A stretch of DNA of 40,070 nt from Deltaproteobacteria bacterium (GCA_016187835.1 JACPIY010000005.1:1-40070), one strand, 5' to 3'. Shown: positions 17,574 through 26,888, counted from the stretch's first letter. Notes: a model not told the origin generated them from the letters alone. Program-made: numbers and translations.

Positions 17574-17607
17574 TGTAATAGATGTTATAATTGTAACAAA
17601 TATTACA
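17574..17607. promoter_or_regulatory. 34-bp palindromic operator over the chrB -10 box
   Basis: Two 17-base arms (17574-17590 and 17591-17607) match as inverted repeats at 14 of 17 positions; outer tips are TGTAATA and TATTACA. The centre contains a perfect TATAAT (17586-17591). The palindrome ends 11 bases before the chosen chrB ATG. A bound dimer would block the promoter. ChrB itself is the natural candidate because chrB regulates chromate operons in studied bacteria. The rest of the gap (17325-17573) shows nothing recognisable. Confidence 0.65.
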
Positions 17608-17618
17608 TAGGTATTAAG

Positions 17619-18596
17619 ATGAAATGGCTTTTCCTTATTTACCATTTGCAAACGCAAAACTCCAGTGAGCGTGTCAGGGTATGGCGGCTCGTAAAAAAGA
17701 TAGGTGCGGTACTTTATCGAAATTCGGTTTATGTTCTTCCATATAGTGAAGAAAGGCTGGAGGATTTCCAGTGGTTATGTCAGCAAATTAAGGACTCAAA
17801 AGGAGAAGCGTCTATTTTTGTCTCAGAATCACGTGATGAAACTGAAAATCAAATCCTCCTTAGTCTCTTTGAACGAAGCAGAGAAGAAGAGTATTCAGCC
17901 GTTCTTAGATCGGCTGAGGAGTTATTGGAACGCATTCGTATCGAAAAGGAAAAGCAGAAACCTTCTGAGCTACTTTTGAAGAAATTTATCAGGGAAGCAA
18001 AGCAACTTGACGATTCGTTTAATGAAGTAGAAAGGGTTGATTTCTTCTCCGTTCCCTTCGCGAATGAGGTACGTACTTTACTCGAACTTATTAGAAACCA
18101 TCTTAGCTTTACTGAAATGAAGCAAAAGTTCCTAGCTCCGGCCAAAAATTATTCTCGGAAAGCATTCCGGAGAAAAGTTTGGGCAACACGTGAGCATATT
18201 CATATTGACCGTCTTTGTTCAGCCTGGCTTATCCTTCGTTTTATTGACCCACAGGCAAAGTTTCTCTTTGCTCCAGAATCAAAGTTGCCTAAAGGTGCCA
18301 TTCCTTATGACACCTTTGGTGCTGAGTTCAGTCATCATGGTGATGACTGTACATTTGAGACACTTTTGAAATCCTTTCAACTTAAGGACAAGTCACTCGC
18401 CGCTATTGCTGAAATAGTTCACGACATTGACATGAAGGATAATAAATTCGGTCGTCCAGAGTCAGAAGGGCTTAATGCTGTTGTTCGTGCACTTTCTGCT
18501 TTTCTTAAAGACGACCACAAGGTAGTCGAAATCGGCTCTACAATTCTTGATGCTCTATACGCGTATTTCTCAACAGCAAAACAGAAAAGGAAATGA
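17619..18596 (+). CDS. chrB: Chromate-sensing regulator ChrB
   Basis: 325 residues from ATG 17619; the longer frame from TTG 17565 would run through the palindromic promoter and is rejected. The N-terminal domain begins MKWLFLIYHLQTQNSSERVRVWRLVKKIGAVLYRNSVYVLP, the typical ChrB start, and is the probable DNA-binding part. The C-terminal domain (WATREHIHIDRLCSAWLILRFIDP, FGAEFSHHGDDCTFETLL, EIVHDIDMKDNKFGRPESEGL) is the chromate-resistance domain, with conserved His/Asp/Glu. ChrB is known to activate or derepress the chromate efflux gene on chromate stress. It is followed by a coupling ORF and chrA. Confidence 0.9.
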   Translation: MKWLFLIYHLQTQNSSERVRVWRLVKKIGAVLYRNSVYVLPYSEERLEDFQWLCQQIKDSKGEASIFVSESRDETENQILLSLFERSREEEYSAVLRSAEELLERIRIEKEKQKPSELLLKKFIREAKQLDDSFNEVERVDFFSVPFANEVRTLLELIRNHLSFTEMKQKFLAPAKNYSRKAFRRKVWATREHIHIDRLCSAWLILRFIDPQAKFLFAPESKLPKGAIPYDTFGAEFSHHGDDCTFETLLKSFQLKDKSLAAIAEIVHDIDMKDNKFGRPESEGLNAVVRALSAFLKDDHKVVEIGSTILDALYAYFSTAKQKRK

Positions 18597-18600
18597 TCGA

Positions 18601-18696
18601 ATGAAGTGTGAACTTGTTTTTCTCAATAAAGAGATTGATCCTATCATGTCAAAGCTCTTACCGATCTTTAAAATTCGGAGGAGAACCTTATCATGA
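18601..18696 (+). CDS. 31-residue ORF linking chrB to chrA
   Basis: ATG four bases after the chrB stop; it ends at TGA overlapping the chrA ATG by four bases (ATGA). The product is basic with no known motif (MKCELVFLNKEIDPIM, then a KIRRRTLS end). The chrA Shine-Dalgarno sequence (GGAGGAGAA) lies inside it. It may exist mainly to couple chrA translation to the upstream gene. Evidence is position only, so a chance ORF is possible. Confidence 0.35.
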   Translation: MKCELVFLNKEIDPIMSKLLPIFKIRRRTLS

Positions 18697-20096
18697 ATCC
18701 TACTTCTAAAGAAATATTTCTCAACAAACCCGATACGCATAAGCACTCTATAACATTTCGGGAGGCATTCTGGGTATGGGTCAAAGTCGCTATCTACAGT
18801 TTTGGTGGACCAGCGGGTCAGATAGCTGTAATGCACAGTATTCTCGTGGAAGAAAAGCGCTGGATCAGCGAAAACCGTTTTCTGCACGCCCTTAACTATT
18901 GCATGCTGTTGCCCGGTCCCGAGGCTCAACAGCTTGCCACATATATCGGATGGTTGTTGCATAAGACCATTGGAGGACTCACTGCCGGAATTCTTTTTGT
19001 TCTGCCGGGTGTTGTTTCCATATTGGTTTTAAGCATCCTTTACGCCGGATTTCAGGATACAACATTTGTGCAAGCACTCTTCTTTGGACTTAAGCCTGCT
19101 GTTATGGCCGTAGTTGTAGAAGCCGTAGTTCGCATTGGCAGGCGTGCGCTTAAAAACGAGGTTATGGTTACCCTGGCCGGATTGGCCTTTATTGCGATAT
19201 TTTTCTTCGACATTCCGTTTCCTCTGATAGTTTTTTCAGCAGGAGTGATTGGGTATGTTGGAGGAAAGTTTCGGGAAGATAAATTTTACGTAATCAAAGG
19301 GCATGAGCCAAAGGCTGAGGGTGAGCGAACTAAAGATGATTTTTTCATCACCGATGCCATTGGAGCACATACTCAGCCCTCTCTGGGGCGTTCTCTGCGA
19401 GTGCTTGTCATTTGTTTATTGCTCTGGTTCAGTCCGCTGATTCTTTTGGCATTAGCCTTTGGTGTGGGAAGCGTTTATGTGACAGAGGGCGTCTTCTTTA
19501 GTAAGACTGCTGTGGTCACATTTGGAGGTGCATACGCGGTCTTGGCTTATATCGCACAACAGGCGGTGAATACCTACGGGTGGTTGAAACCAGGTGAGAT
19601 GCTTGATGGTCTCGGAATGGCTGAGACTACTCCTGGACCTTTAATTATGGTAGTACAGTTTGTAGGTTTCATGGGGGCGTACCGAAATCCTGGCTCACTC
19701 GATCCGATGCTATCCGGTATAATAGGTTCGATGGTTACCACATGGGTCACATTTGTCCCCTGCTTTTTATGGATTTTTCTTGGAGCGCCGTATATCGAGT
19801 ATCTCCGAGGGAACAAATCTTTGAGCACTGCGCTTTCTGCGATAACGGCGGCTGTAGTAGGGGTTATTTTGAATCTTGCTGTCTGGTTTTCCTTACACAC
19901 CGTGTTTGGCACGGTAAATGAAATCCATACGCTGGGCATGCGTCTTCAGGTTCCCGTTTGGCAGAGTCTGAATATAGTTTCCGTGTTGATTGCGATAGGT
20001 GCTTTTGTTGTTTTGTTCCGTTACAAGTTGAGTATGATTACAACTCTGGCAGTTAGCGCTGCCTCTGGTCTACTTTATAACCTGATACTTAGGTAG
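18693..20096 (+). CDS. chrA: Chromate transporter ChrA, two-domain type
   Basis: 467-residue inner-membrane efflux protein of the CHR superfamily, exporting chromate. Both halves carry the CHR signature: FREAFWVWVKVAIYSFGGPAGQIAVMH with LNYCMLLPGPEAQQLATYIGW in the first, and AVVTFGGAYAVLAYIAQQAV with GLGMAETTPGPLIMVVQFVGFMGAY in the second. About ten to twelve helices are expected. The start is ATG 18693, with GGAGGAGAA upstream. Together with chrB and the following ChrB-domain protein it forms a standard chromate-resistance operon. Confidence 0.95.
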   Translation: MNPTSKEIFLNKPDTHKHSITFREAFWVWVKVAIYSFGGPAGQIAVMHSILVEEKRWISENRFLHALNYCMLLPGPEAQQLATYIGWLLHKTIGGLTAGILFVLPGVVSILVLSILYAGFQDTTFVQALFFGLKPAVMAVVVEAVVRIGRRALKNEVMVTLAGLAFIAIFFFDIPFPLIVFSAGVIGYVGGKFREDKFYVIKGHEPKAEGERTKDDFFITDAIGAHTQPSLGRSLRVLVICLLLWFSPLILLALAFGVGSVYVTEGVFFSKTAVVTFGGAYAVLAYIAQQAVNTYGWLKPGEMLDGLGMAETTPGPLIMVVQFVGFMGAYRNPGSLDPMLSGIIGSMVTTWVTFVPCFLWIFLGAPYIEYLRGNKSLSTALSAITAAVVGVILNLAVWFSLHTVFGTVNEIHTLGMRLQVPVWQSLNIVSVLIAIGAFVVLFRYKLSMITTLAVSAASGLLYNLILR

Positions 20097-20171
20097 TTAG
20101 TTATAATCAATTGCGTAATTTTGCATAAAAATAATTTGAACTTATATAAAAATGCAAGGCTTTTGTCACGG

Positions 20172-20241
20172 GTAGGGGCGCCATTCCTTCGTCTTACTCA
20201 GGACAGGCTTGGCGCGACTCGCGGCTAGAAGCCGCTCCTAC
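20172..20241. repeat. Composite REP-like element with GTAG/CTAC ends
   Basis: It begins GTAGGGGCG (20172-20180) and ends CGCTCCTAC, the same tips as the palindromes around the transposase at 30 kb. Inside its right end is a tight hairpin GCGGCT-AGA-AGCCGC (20221-20235). It lies between chrA and the second chrB-domain gene and probably interrupts or follows their operon. Identity as a mobile REP-like unit is inference from the tips. Confidence 0.5.
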
Positions 20242-20270
20242 ATAGCATAAAATAAAAGAGGTGACAAAAG

Positions 20271-20714
20271 CTGAAATGGATTACACGTGAACGCGTAAAG
20301 ATAGATCGGGTAGCCTGTCCTTGGCTCATAAAGAAATTTGTTGATTCAGAGGCGGAGTTTCTGTTTGTTCCAGCAGATAAAGTAAGCGAAGTTGCTGAGC
20401 GTGAAGGAGCTATTCCGTTTGATGTCTCCGGCGTGGAACTGGGGCATCATGAAGGCAAATGCAGTTTTGAAGCCATAGTAGAAAAATACGGGATTGAGGA
20501 TTCGGCAATCCATCTGTTAGCCAAGATAGTACATGGAGCGGACGTTTCAAAAGACCTTTACAACCGACCTGAAGCTCCCGGACTAAAAGCCATAGCAGAA
20601 GGGTTTAGACATTTGGGCTTGAAAGATGACTACGAGATTCTAGAAAAGGAATTTATTGTTTACGACGCCCTGTATGCCTACTGCAGGCAGAAGGTAGAGG
20701 AGGAGCAAAGATGA
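20271..20714 (+). CDS. ChrB C-terminal-domain (chromate resistance) protein, CTG start
   Basis: 147 residues if read from CTG 20271. Family members normally start MKWxTRERxKIDRxACPWLI; here the frame reads (CTG)KWITRERVKIDRVACPWLIKKFVD, with AGAGGTGA about seven bases upstream of the CTG. There is no in-frame ATG, GTG or TTG before GTG 20433, which would cut the domain in half. The rest is intact (VELGHHEGKCSFEAIVEKYGI, IVHGADVSKDLYNRPEAPGL). Either CTG is used as a rare start or a start-codon mutation has silenced the gene. A one-domain protein of this kind is commonly encoded beside chrA. Confidence 0.75.
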   Translation: MKWITRERVKIDRVACPWLIKKFVDSEAEFLFVPADKVSEVAEREGAIPFDVSGVELGHHEGKCSFEAIVEKYGIEDSAIHLLAKIVHGADVSKDLYNRPEAPGLKAIAEGFRHLGLKDDYEILEKEFIVYDALYAYCRQKVEEEQR

Positions 20715-20718
20715 GATA

Positions 20719-20747
20719 TTAGCATCGGAACCCCTTCTTGTTATACT
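20719..20747 (+). promoter_or_regulatory. Probable promoter of the MazE-like antitoxin
   Basis: TTAGCA (20719-20724), a 17-base spacer and TATACT (20742-20747), with an extended -10 TG element (TGT before TATACT). It lies 26 bases upstream of the antitoxin ATG. Read by eye. Confidence 0.45.
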
Positions 20748-20773
20748 AATGGTTAAAAGGACACTATAACTAT

Positions 20774-21028
20774 ATGGCAAACATAATAACTGTAATCTCA
20801 CTTCAAAAATCACTTTTGGAGAAGGCTGAAGCACTTGCACGTGAAATGAAAGTCTCACGCAGTCGCTTATTGGCGCTCGCATTGGAAGACTTTATTCACC
20901 GCCATCAGAACCAACGATTGCTCGAGCAGATCAATGCCGCCTACGAGGATTTTCCCGACACAGTAGAAAAAGACCTACGTCGTAAAATGCGCCGACACCA
21001 TCGTCGGATTGTAGAGAGAGAATGGTAA
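20774..21028 (+). CDS. Ribbon-helix-helix antitoxin, MazE-like
   Basis: 84 residues. The N-terminal strand plus two helices (IITVISLQKSLLEKAEALAREMKVSRSRLLALALEDFI) is a ribbon-helix-helix DNA-binding fold; the basic, charged C-terminal tail (DLRRKMRRHHRRIVEREW) would wrap the toxin. Such antitoxins neutralise MazF-type RNases and repress their own operon. The stop TAA lies inside the start region of the downstream mazF (ATG at 21022 overlaps), the usual coupling for this pair. The antitoxin itself has no lesion. Confidence 0.8.
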   Translation: MANIITVISLQKSLLEKAEALAREMKVSRSRLLALALEDFIHRHQNQRLLEQINAAYEDFPDTVEKDLRRKMRRHHRRIVEREW

Positions 21029-21379
21029 TCAATCAAGGCGACATCTTCTGGGTTGACCTTGGCACCCCTTCTGGCTCAGGACCTGGCTACCGCCACCCCC
21101 CATGTTGTAATCCAGAACAATGTATTTAATCGCAGTAGAATTAACACGGTTGTTATTTGCGCGTTGACATCAAACCTCAAACGTGCCGCTGTACCGGGGA
21201 ATGTCCTCCTCAAAAAGGGAGAAGCCAATCTGCCAAAGCAGAGTGTGGTAAATACTTCTCAGATTTTCACAGTGGACAAAAATCAGTTGAACGAAAAGAT
21301 TGGTGCCCTTTCGACAAGGCGAGTTCGTGAAATTCTCGATGGAATTGGATTACTCATAGAACCACGTGAACCGGAATAA
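21022..21379 (+). pseudogene. mazF-type toxin, frameshifted in a C-run
   Basis: The gene starts at ATG 21022 (MVINQGDIFWVDLGTPSGSGPGYRHP), which is the MazF N-terminus. After the six-C run at 21096-21101 the frame changes: the original frame soon stops, whereas the +1 frame continues HVVIQNNVFNRSRINTVVICALTSNLKRA and on to the MazF C-terminus at 21379. Five Cs would restore RHPHVVIQNN, the family sequence. So one extra C inactivates the endoribonuclease toxin unless the run is slipped by the polymerase or ribosome. The TTG-started frame at 21053 lacks the N-terminal strand and is not a real start. Confidence 0.85.
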
Positions 21380-21431
21380 AAGTGTGTTCTTGATCGTTTA
21401 GAGCAAAAGAATACAAATTCGACAGAAGCAA

Positions 21432-22249
21432 ATGCGATTTATTTCATGGAATGTGGGAAGGAGAGTAGGCCGACTTCCTGATCAGATAAAAGCTCTGAAG
21501 AAATGTCAGCCGGATGTCATTGCATTACAGGAAGTCACTCAGTCCACAGCCTCATTATTTTTCAAGATACTTCCGACAATTGGATTATATAACATTGCTA
21601 ACAGTACTAGTTTAGCTCAGGACAAAGAGATTCTCAAAGGGTCTAGCCGTTACGGAGAATTAATTGCTTCACGTTGGCCTCTAAGTTCAATACCTCCTAC
21701 GAGTTTTCACATTCCGTGGCCAGAACGTGTACTATCTGTTGAGATAAATAGTCCCGTTGGGTTGATTGAGTGCCACACAACTCATATTCCACCTGGAACT
21801 TCAAACGGATGGATTAAGTAGAAACGCTAGAAGGAATATGCAACCGTCTTGCGATTCCAAACACCAAACTTCGTATTCTCTGCGGAGATTTTAACACCCC
21901 GAAGGAAGAAACCCAAAACGGTCAGGTAGTAACTTGGGCTGAGCGTCGGAAGAAGAATGGTGAAATTGTTCTTGTTCCTAATCGAGGGAAGCGTTGGGAT
22001 GCGGCTGAAAGAAATGTACTCTTGTGCTTAAAGGAATTTGATCTTTCAGATGTATACCGATCCCTATACGGATACAAGGTTCAGGACTACAGTTGGTAAA
22101 CCAATAACAAGGGTGTTCGAATTAGTCGGAGATTTGACCATGTCTTTGCATCTCAAGCCCTCAAACCGGTCTCGTGTAGGTACCTTGGATCACTTACAGA
22201 AGAGGGTCTGAGCGATCATTCTCCGATTAAAGTTGAATTTCGACTCTAA
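21432..22249 (+). pseudogene. Endonuclease/exonuclease/phosphatase family protein, broken
   Basis: The first 129 codons (MRFISWNVGRRVGRLPDQ, PDVIALQEVTQ, IECHTTHIPPG) and a later frame (ILCGDFNTP, RRFDHVFASQ, LSDHSPIKVEF) together give all catalytic blocks of the metal-dependent EEP/exonuclease III fold: Asn in WNV, Glu in QEV, DxN in GDFN and the DH pair. Near 21817 one base, apparently a G, is missing (GWIK then VETLEG in another frame). A TAA at 22097-22099 then interrupts the second part. Two independent lesions make it a pseudogene. Substrate unknown. Confidence 0.85.
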
Positions 22250-22284
22250 AGTTATTTAGCTTGTTTTAAAAGGAGGTAAAAATC

Positions 22285-23292
22285 ATGCTCCGTACACGTC
22301 TATGTGATTTGCTTGGGATAGAGTTTCCAATCATCTGTGCTCCGATGGGATTCGTAACCGGTCCGGAGTTGGCGGCGGCGGTGAGTAATGCAGGCGGATT
22401 GGGAATCATGTCTTTTAGTGGGAATCCGCCCGAGGCTTTACGACAAGAAATCCGTCGTCTCCGAGAAATGACTGATAAACCGTTTGGTGTTAACTTGTTA
22501 CTGCATTACCCAGTAGAAGACCATATTGCTGTATGTCTTGAGGAGTGTATCCCGATCCTGTCTTTCTTTTGGGGCGATCCGTCCCCATACGTCGAATCGG
22601 CACACGCTGCAGGAATCAAAGTATTCCATCAGATTGGGTCTGTTGAGGCTGCACAAAAAGCAGTCAAGGCAGGTGTGGACGTAATCATAGCGCAAGGAGT
22701 AGAAGCTGGTGGTCATATAGAAGGCGAGGTAACTACGTTGGCTATTGTGCCTCGCGTTGTTGAGGCTGTTTCCCCCACACCAGTCGTTGCGTCTGGAGGT
22801 ATTGCCGATGCCCGCGGGCTCGTAGCGGCTTTGGCGCTCGGAGCAGAGGCAGTTGCAATCGGTACCCTATATCTGGCGGCAACAGAGTCAAATTCCCATT
22901 CGATTTACAAACAGAAAGTTTTGGCGGCGAGTGAAAAAGATACGGTACGCACAACACTTTTTGGGCATGGCTGGCCTAATGCTCCAGATCGTACACTGAG
23001 AACACCGTTTGTTGAGGAGTGGTTGAGTCAGGAGGAACGTGGCAATGAATCGCGCCCAGATGAGCCGATAATTGGAGAGACGCGAATTGCTGGTGAGCCA
23101 GTGCCGGTCCAACGTTTCAGGGGATTTCCACCGAGCAAGGATGTAACCGGCGACATTGAGTCAATGAACTTCCTCATGGGTCAGGGCGTAGGACTGGTAC
23201 ACGAAATCAAACCAGCCGCCACGATTGTAAAAGAGCTAGTAGAAGGAGCACAGCAAATCATCCGGGAACGGCTTAATGGATTTCTGACTTGA
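22285..23292 (+). CDS. Nitronate monooxygenase / 2-nitropropane dioxygenase family
   Basis: 335-residue FMN-dependent TIM-barrel enzyme that oxidises alkyl nitronates; related proteins act as enoyl reductases. Family blocks: FPIICAPMGFVTGPELAAAVSNAGGLGIM, DKPFGVNLLL, GVDVIIAQGVEAGGHIEG (with the catalytic His region), TPVVASGGIADARGLVAALALGAEAVAIGTLYLAATES. AAAAGGAGGT lies eight bases before the ATG. It is intact, although both neighbours are broken. Its role here is unknown; detoxification of nitronates is a guess from the family. Confidence 0.88.
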   Translation: MLRTRLCDLLGIEFPIICAPMGFVTGPELAAAVSNAGGLGIMSFSGNPPEALRQEIRRLREMTDKPFGVNLLLHYPVEDHIAVCLEECIPILSFFWGDPSPYVESAHAAGIKVFHQIGSVEAAQKAVKAGVDVIIAQGVEAGGHIEGEVTTLAIVPRVVEAVSPTPVVASGGIADARGLVAALALGAEAVAIGTLYLAATESNSHSIYKQKVLAASEKDTVRTTLFGHGWPNAPDRTLRTPFVEEWLSQEERGNESRPDEPIIGETRIAGEPVPVQRFRGFPPSKDVTGDIESMNFLMGQGVGLVHEIKPAATIVKELVEGAQQIIRERLNGFLT

Positions 23293-23397
23293 TGATAGTT
23301 AGCCTGGAAGATCATCTATGCCGATATTGTAGTTTCATATCGAAAGGCGAATTCTCAAAGAGCTCTCACTTTAACTATTCTTATTAAAAGCAAAATT

Positions 23398-23406
23398 TGT
23401 TATAAT
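23398..23406 (+). promoter_or_regulatory. Extended -10 promoter upstream of the helicase gene
   Basis: TGTTATAAT: a perfect TATAAT with an extended TGn element, 34 bases before the helicase ATG. The -35 position (TTCTTA at 23378) is weak, as is usual for extended -10 promoters. Confidence 0.4.
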
Positions 23407-23440
23407 GGGCGTCAGACAGCTTGGAAAAAATTAAGCAAAT

Positions 23441-26400
23441 ATGAATACCGATTTAACTTTTATCACAAACGAAAGAGATAAAAACCTGTTAGAAAGATTT
23501 AAAGTCCTGATAAAAGATACTAAATTTTTTGACGGGTTGGTTATTTCTATACGAGCGGCTTTCATGCACTATATAAGTCATTAGAGCACTCAGAGAAAAT
23601 CAGAATTCTGATCGGTATTAATACCAATAGACAAGCTTATGAATTAATTAAGAGTTCTAGGAAGTTAGAGCAAAACTCTTTTCAGCTTTCTCATGCAGAA
23701 GTAAAAGAAAACTTCTCTGATGAGGTTGCTGAGGAAATGGAGAGTTCAGAAGATAATAGTAGTGTTGAAGAGGGTATAAACAAGTTTATTGAATGGTTAA
23801 ACAATTCAAAGTCTCAAGAACCCACTAAAAAACCAAAGATGGATATAAGAGCCTATCCTTCGGGGAACATACATTCAAAGCTCTACACTATGACTTTTGT
23901 TGAGGGAGACCGGGATACTGGAAGGGTGATTACGGGTCCCAGTAATTTTACGCAAGCGGGTTTGGTAGATAACCTCGAATTCAACGTTGAGCTTAAAAAC
24001 AGAGCCGACTATGAGTTTGCTCTAAGCAGTTTTAATGAACTTTGGGGGAATTCGATTGATGTTTCTGAAAGATATATAGAAACGATTAGAAAAAGGACAT
24101 GGCTAAACGAGGATGTTACACCGTACGAACTATACCTTAAGTTTCTTTATGAATACTTTCGTGACGATTTAAGGGAGTCCCTGGAGCTATCTTATGATTA
24201 CCTTCCCGAAAATTTCCTTAAGCTTGAATATCAGGAGCAGGCCGTTTTAAACGCAAGAAGAATTGTAGACGAATACGGAGGGGTATTTATTTCCGACGTT
24301 GTGGGTCTCGGTAAAACGTACATTGCCGCAATGTTGGGTCAGCATTTAGACGGTAGGAATCTTGTCATCGCTCCCCCGGCCTTGTTGGATATGAACAAAC
24401 CCGGCTCATGGCCGAATGTATTTTATGATTTTAATGTGTCTGCTAAGTTTGAATCAATTGGCAAACTCGACCAGTTACTAGAAGAAGGTACGGATAGATA
24501 TAAGAACGTTTTTATAGATGAAGCTCATCGTTTCCGTACCGAAACTACCATAAGCTACGAAGAATTAGCCCGTATTTGTCGAGGGAAAAGAGTAATTTTA
24601 GTATCTGCAACCCCTTTCAATAATCATCCCAGAGACATATTAAGTCAGATAAAGCTATTCCAAAAAGCAAGAAATAGCACGATACCGGGGATAAAGGATT
24701 TAGAGAAATTCTTCAATGATCTTGAAAAAAGGTTGAAAGGGTTAGATAGGAAAAGAGACTATGAAGAATATATGGAAACTGCAAAGCAAAATGCCAAGGA
24801 AGTTAGAGAAAAGGTCTTAAAATATTTGATGGTAAAAAGGACAAGGGGGGAGATTAAAAAATATTTTTCTGAAGACTTAGCAAAGCAGAAATTAAAATTC
24901 CCGGAAGTTGCCGATCCTGAGCCTGTCTTTTATGAATTTGATGACAATTTAGACAGAGTCTTTATTCGTACAATTGAACTCATAACCAAGAGTTTTACCT
25001 ATGCCCGTTACAAACCTCTTATGTATCTTAAACAGGACATAACCCAACCTGAAAGGCTCGCACAGGAAAATTTAGGAAAGTTTATGAAGATACTTCTTGT
25101 AAAAAGGCTTGAGAGTAGCTTTCATGCTTTTAAGGAAACTGTAAGAAGATTTATTAAATACTACGATACATTCATAAAAGCTTACGATAGTGGCTACATA
25201 TATCTCAGTAAAAAATATTCTAATCAGATTTTTGAATTGCTTGAAGAAGGTGAAGATGAAATTATTGAGGAATTAATCTCAAAAGAACTAGCCACAAGAT
25301 ACGATTCTGATAAATTCGATCCAAAGCTAAAGGAAGACTTAGAAAAAGATGTAAAGATTCTTAAAGAGATTCAAACTCTCTGGTCTGGTATAAAAAAAGA
25401 CCCCAAATTAGATAAGTTTATCGAAATCCTCTCCAAAGACCCTGTCTTAAAAAAGAACAAATTAATAATCTTCTCCGAATCAAAAGAGACAGTTGACTAT
25501 TTAAAGGAAAATTTAGAGAAACACATTGGCAATATTGTTTTATCCTTTCATGGTCAAGCTTCCGAGGCCGTAAAGGAAGACGTAATCAAAAACTTTGATG
25601 CAAGGATCAAAAATCCTAGAAGCGATTTTAGAATTCTAGTTACGACTGAGATACTCTCAGAGGGTGTTAACCTTCATCAATCGAACGTGGTTATAAACTA
25701 CGACATCCCCTGGAATCCTACACGGGTTATTCAAAGGGTGGGACGAGTAAACCGTGTTGATACAAAATTCAGTAAAATCTATGTTTATAATTTTTTTCCA
25801 ACTGTTCAATCAAATGATGAGATTAAATTGAAAGAAGCGGCGGAGGCAAAAATACATGCCTTCATCGAGATGCTAGGTTCCGACGCAAGGCTTCTTTCAG
25901 AAGGAGAGCCAATTAAGTCTTTTGAGCTTTTTAATAGGCTAAATTCAAAGATGTTTGTTTCGGGTGAAGAGGAGATAGGGGAAAGCGAACTTAAATACTA
26001 TAAGTTCATCCGGGATATACAGCAAAAGAATCATGAGCTATTTAAAAAGATTAAGCAGGTTCCTAAGAAGGCAAGGACTGCAAAGAAATTTAATGTAGAG
26101 AAAAACAGCTTACTTACCTTCTTCCGAAAAGGAAAGTTAAGAAAATTCTACCTATCATACGGAAATGAAACGGAGGAATTTGATTTTCTTGATGCTGCAA
26201 AAATTTTAGACTCTGAGCCTGATACAAAAAGAGAATCAATACATAGAGAAGATTACTATTCTTATCTTGAGCAAAACAAGAAGGCATTTGAGAACGATAC
26301 AATTGAATAGGAGAGAGAATTAAAGGGAAGGGGCGGAAGAGACAGTCCTATGATTGTTTTACACGTCTTGAGGTCAAATCAAGTAAAAGAGTTTAAGGGT

Positions 26401-26646
26401 TTTACTGAGGACGACGAAATATATATATAGAAAGTAATTAAGCTCCTAACAGAAGGCGGTTTACCGAAACAAACAACAAAGAAGCTGGCTAAAGCTTTAT
26501 ACGGAGAGACCAATCCCCTAAAGGTACTTGCAAAGTTAAAAACTAATGTTTCCGGTGAGTTCTTTAAAGAAACTTTAGCAGAAAGCGCCGCACAGACTTT
26601 TGGTCCTCGAGAGGTCATACTTTCGGAGTATTTGATAAGGGATTAA
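23441..26646 (+). pseudogene. PLD-nuclease/SNF2 helicase of a defence module, with three lesions
   Basis: The gene starts at ATG 23441 (MNTDLTFITNERDKNLLERFKVLIKDTKFFDGLV). At 23535-23542 (GGTTGGTT) the frame is lost; the next frame resumes YFYTSGFHALYKSLEHSEKIRILIG, as expected in an HKD/PLD-like domain. That domain has IHSKLY (HxK) and the GPSNFTQAGL...NLEFNVEL block. The SNF2 part follows: GLGKT, DEAH (24517-24528), VSATPFNN and QRVGRVNRV. The frame then hits TAG at 26308 but continues as clear protein to 26646, with a second TAG at 26428 (GLPKQTTKKLAKALYGE, PREVILSEYLIRD). This is a decayed restriction/defence helicase paired with the downstream methyltransferase. Confidence 0.8.
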
Positions 26647-26817
26647 TGACACTTTAACATGGAAATTATGCAAGGGTTTCTTCTGGTTATAGTATTTCTA
26701 AATCTTTCCAGATGTTACCAAATAATATCGAATCCGGCTGAATACTACTCGTTAGTCATGCTGAACCCTTCGATCCCTCAGGGTAAACTCCGTGAAGCAT
26801 CTCCACCTTTAATTCCT

Positions 26818-26844
26818 AGATTCTTCGCTTCGCTCAGAATGACA
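26818..26844. repeat. 27-base dispersed repeat, copy 1
   Basis: Starts AGATTCTTCGCTTCGCTC and ends AGAATGACA; a second copy is at 34342-34368 (21 of 27 identical). The tips ATTCT and AGAAT can pair. It lies in the 242-base space between helicase and methyltransferase genes, which otherwise has no gene; the 65-codon ORF there is repeat-derived. Confidence 0.5.
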
Positions 26845-26888
26845 TACGTACACTAATTAACCGGATTTGATATAACTTGGTGTGACCC

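Noticed and set aside
26659-26856. 65-codon ORF between helicase and methyltransferase
   Set aside because: Made largely of the dispersed repeat; no ribosome site and no protein-like pattern.
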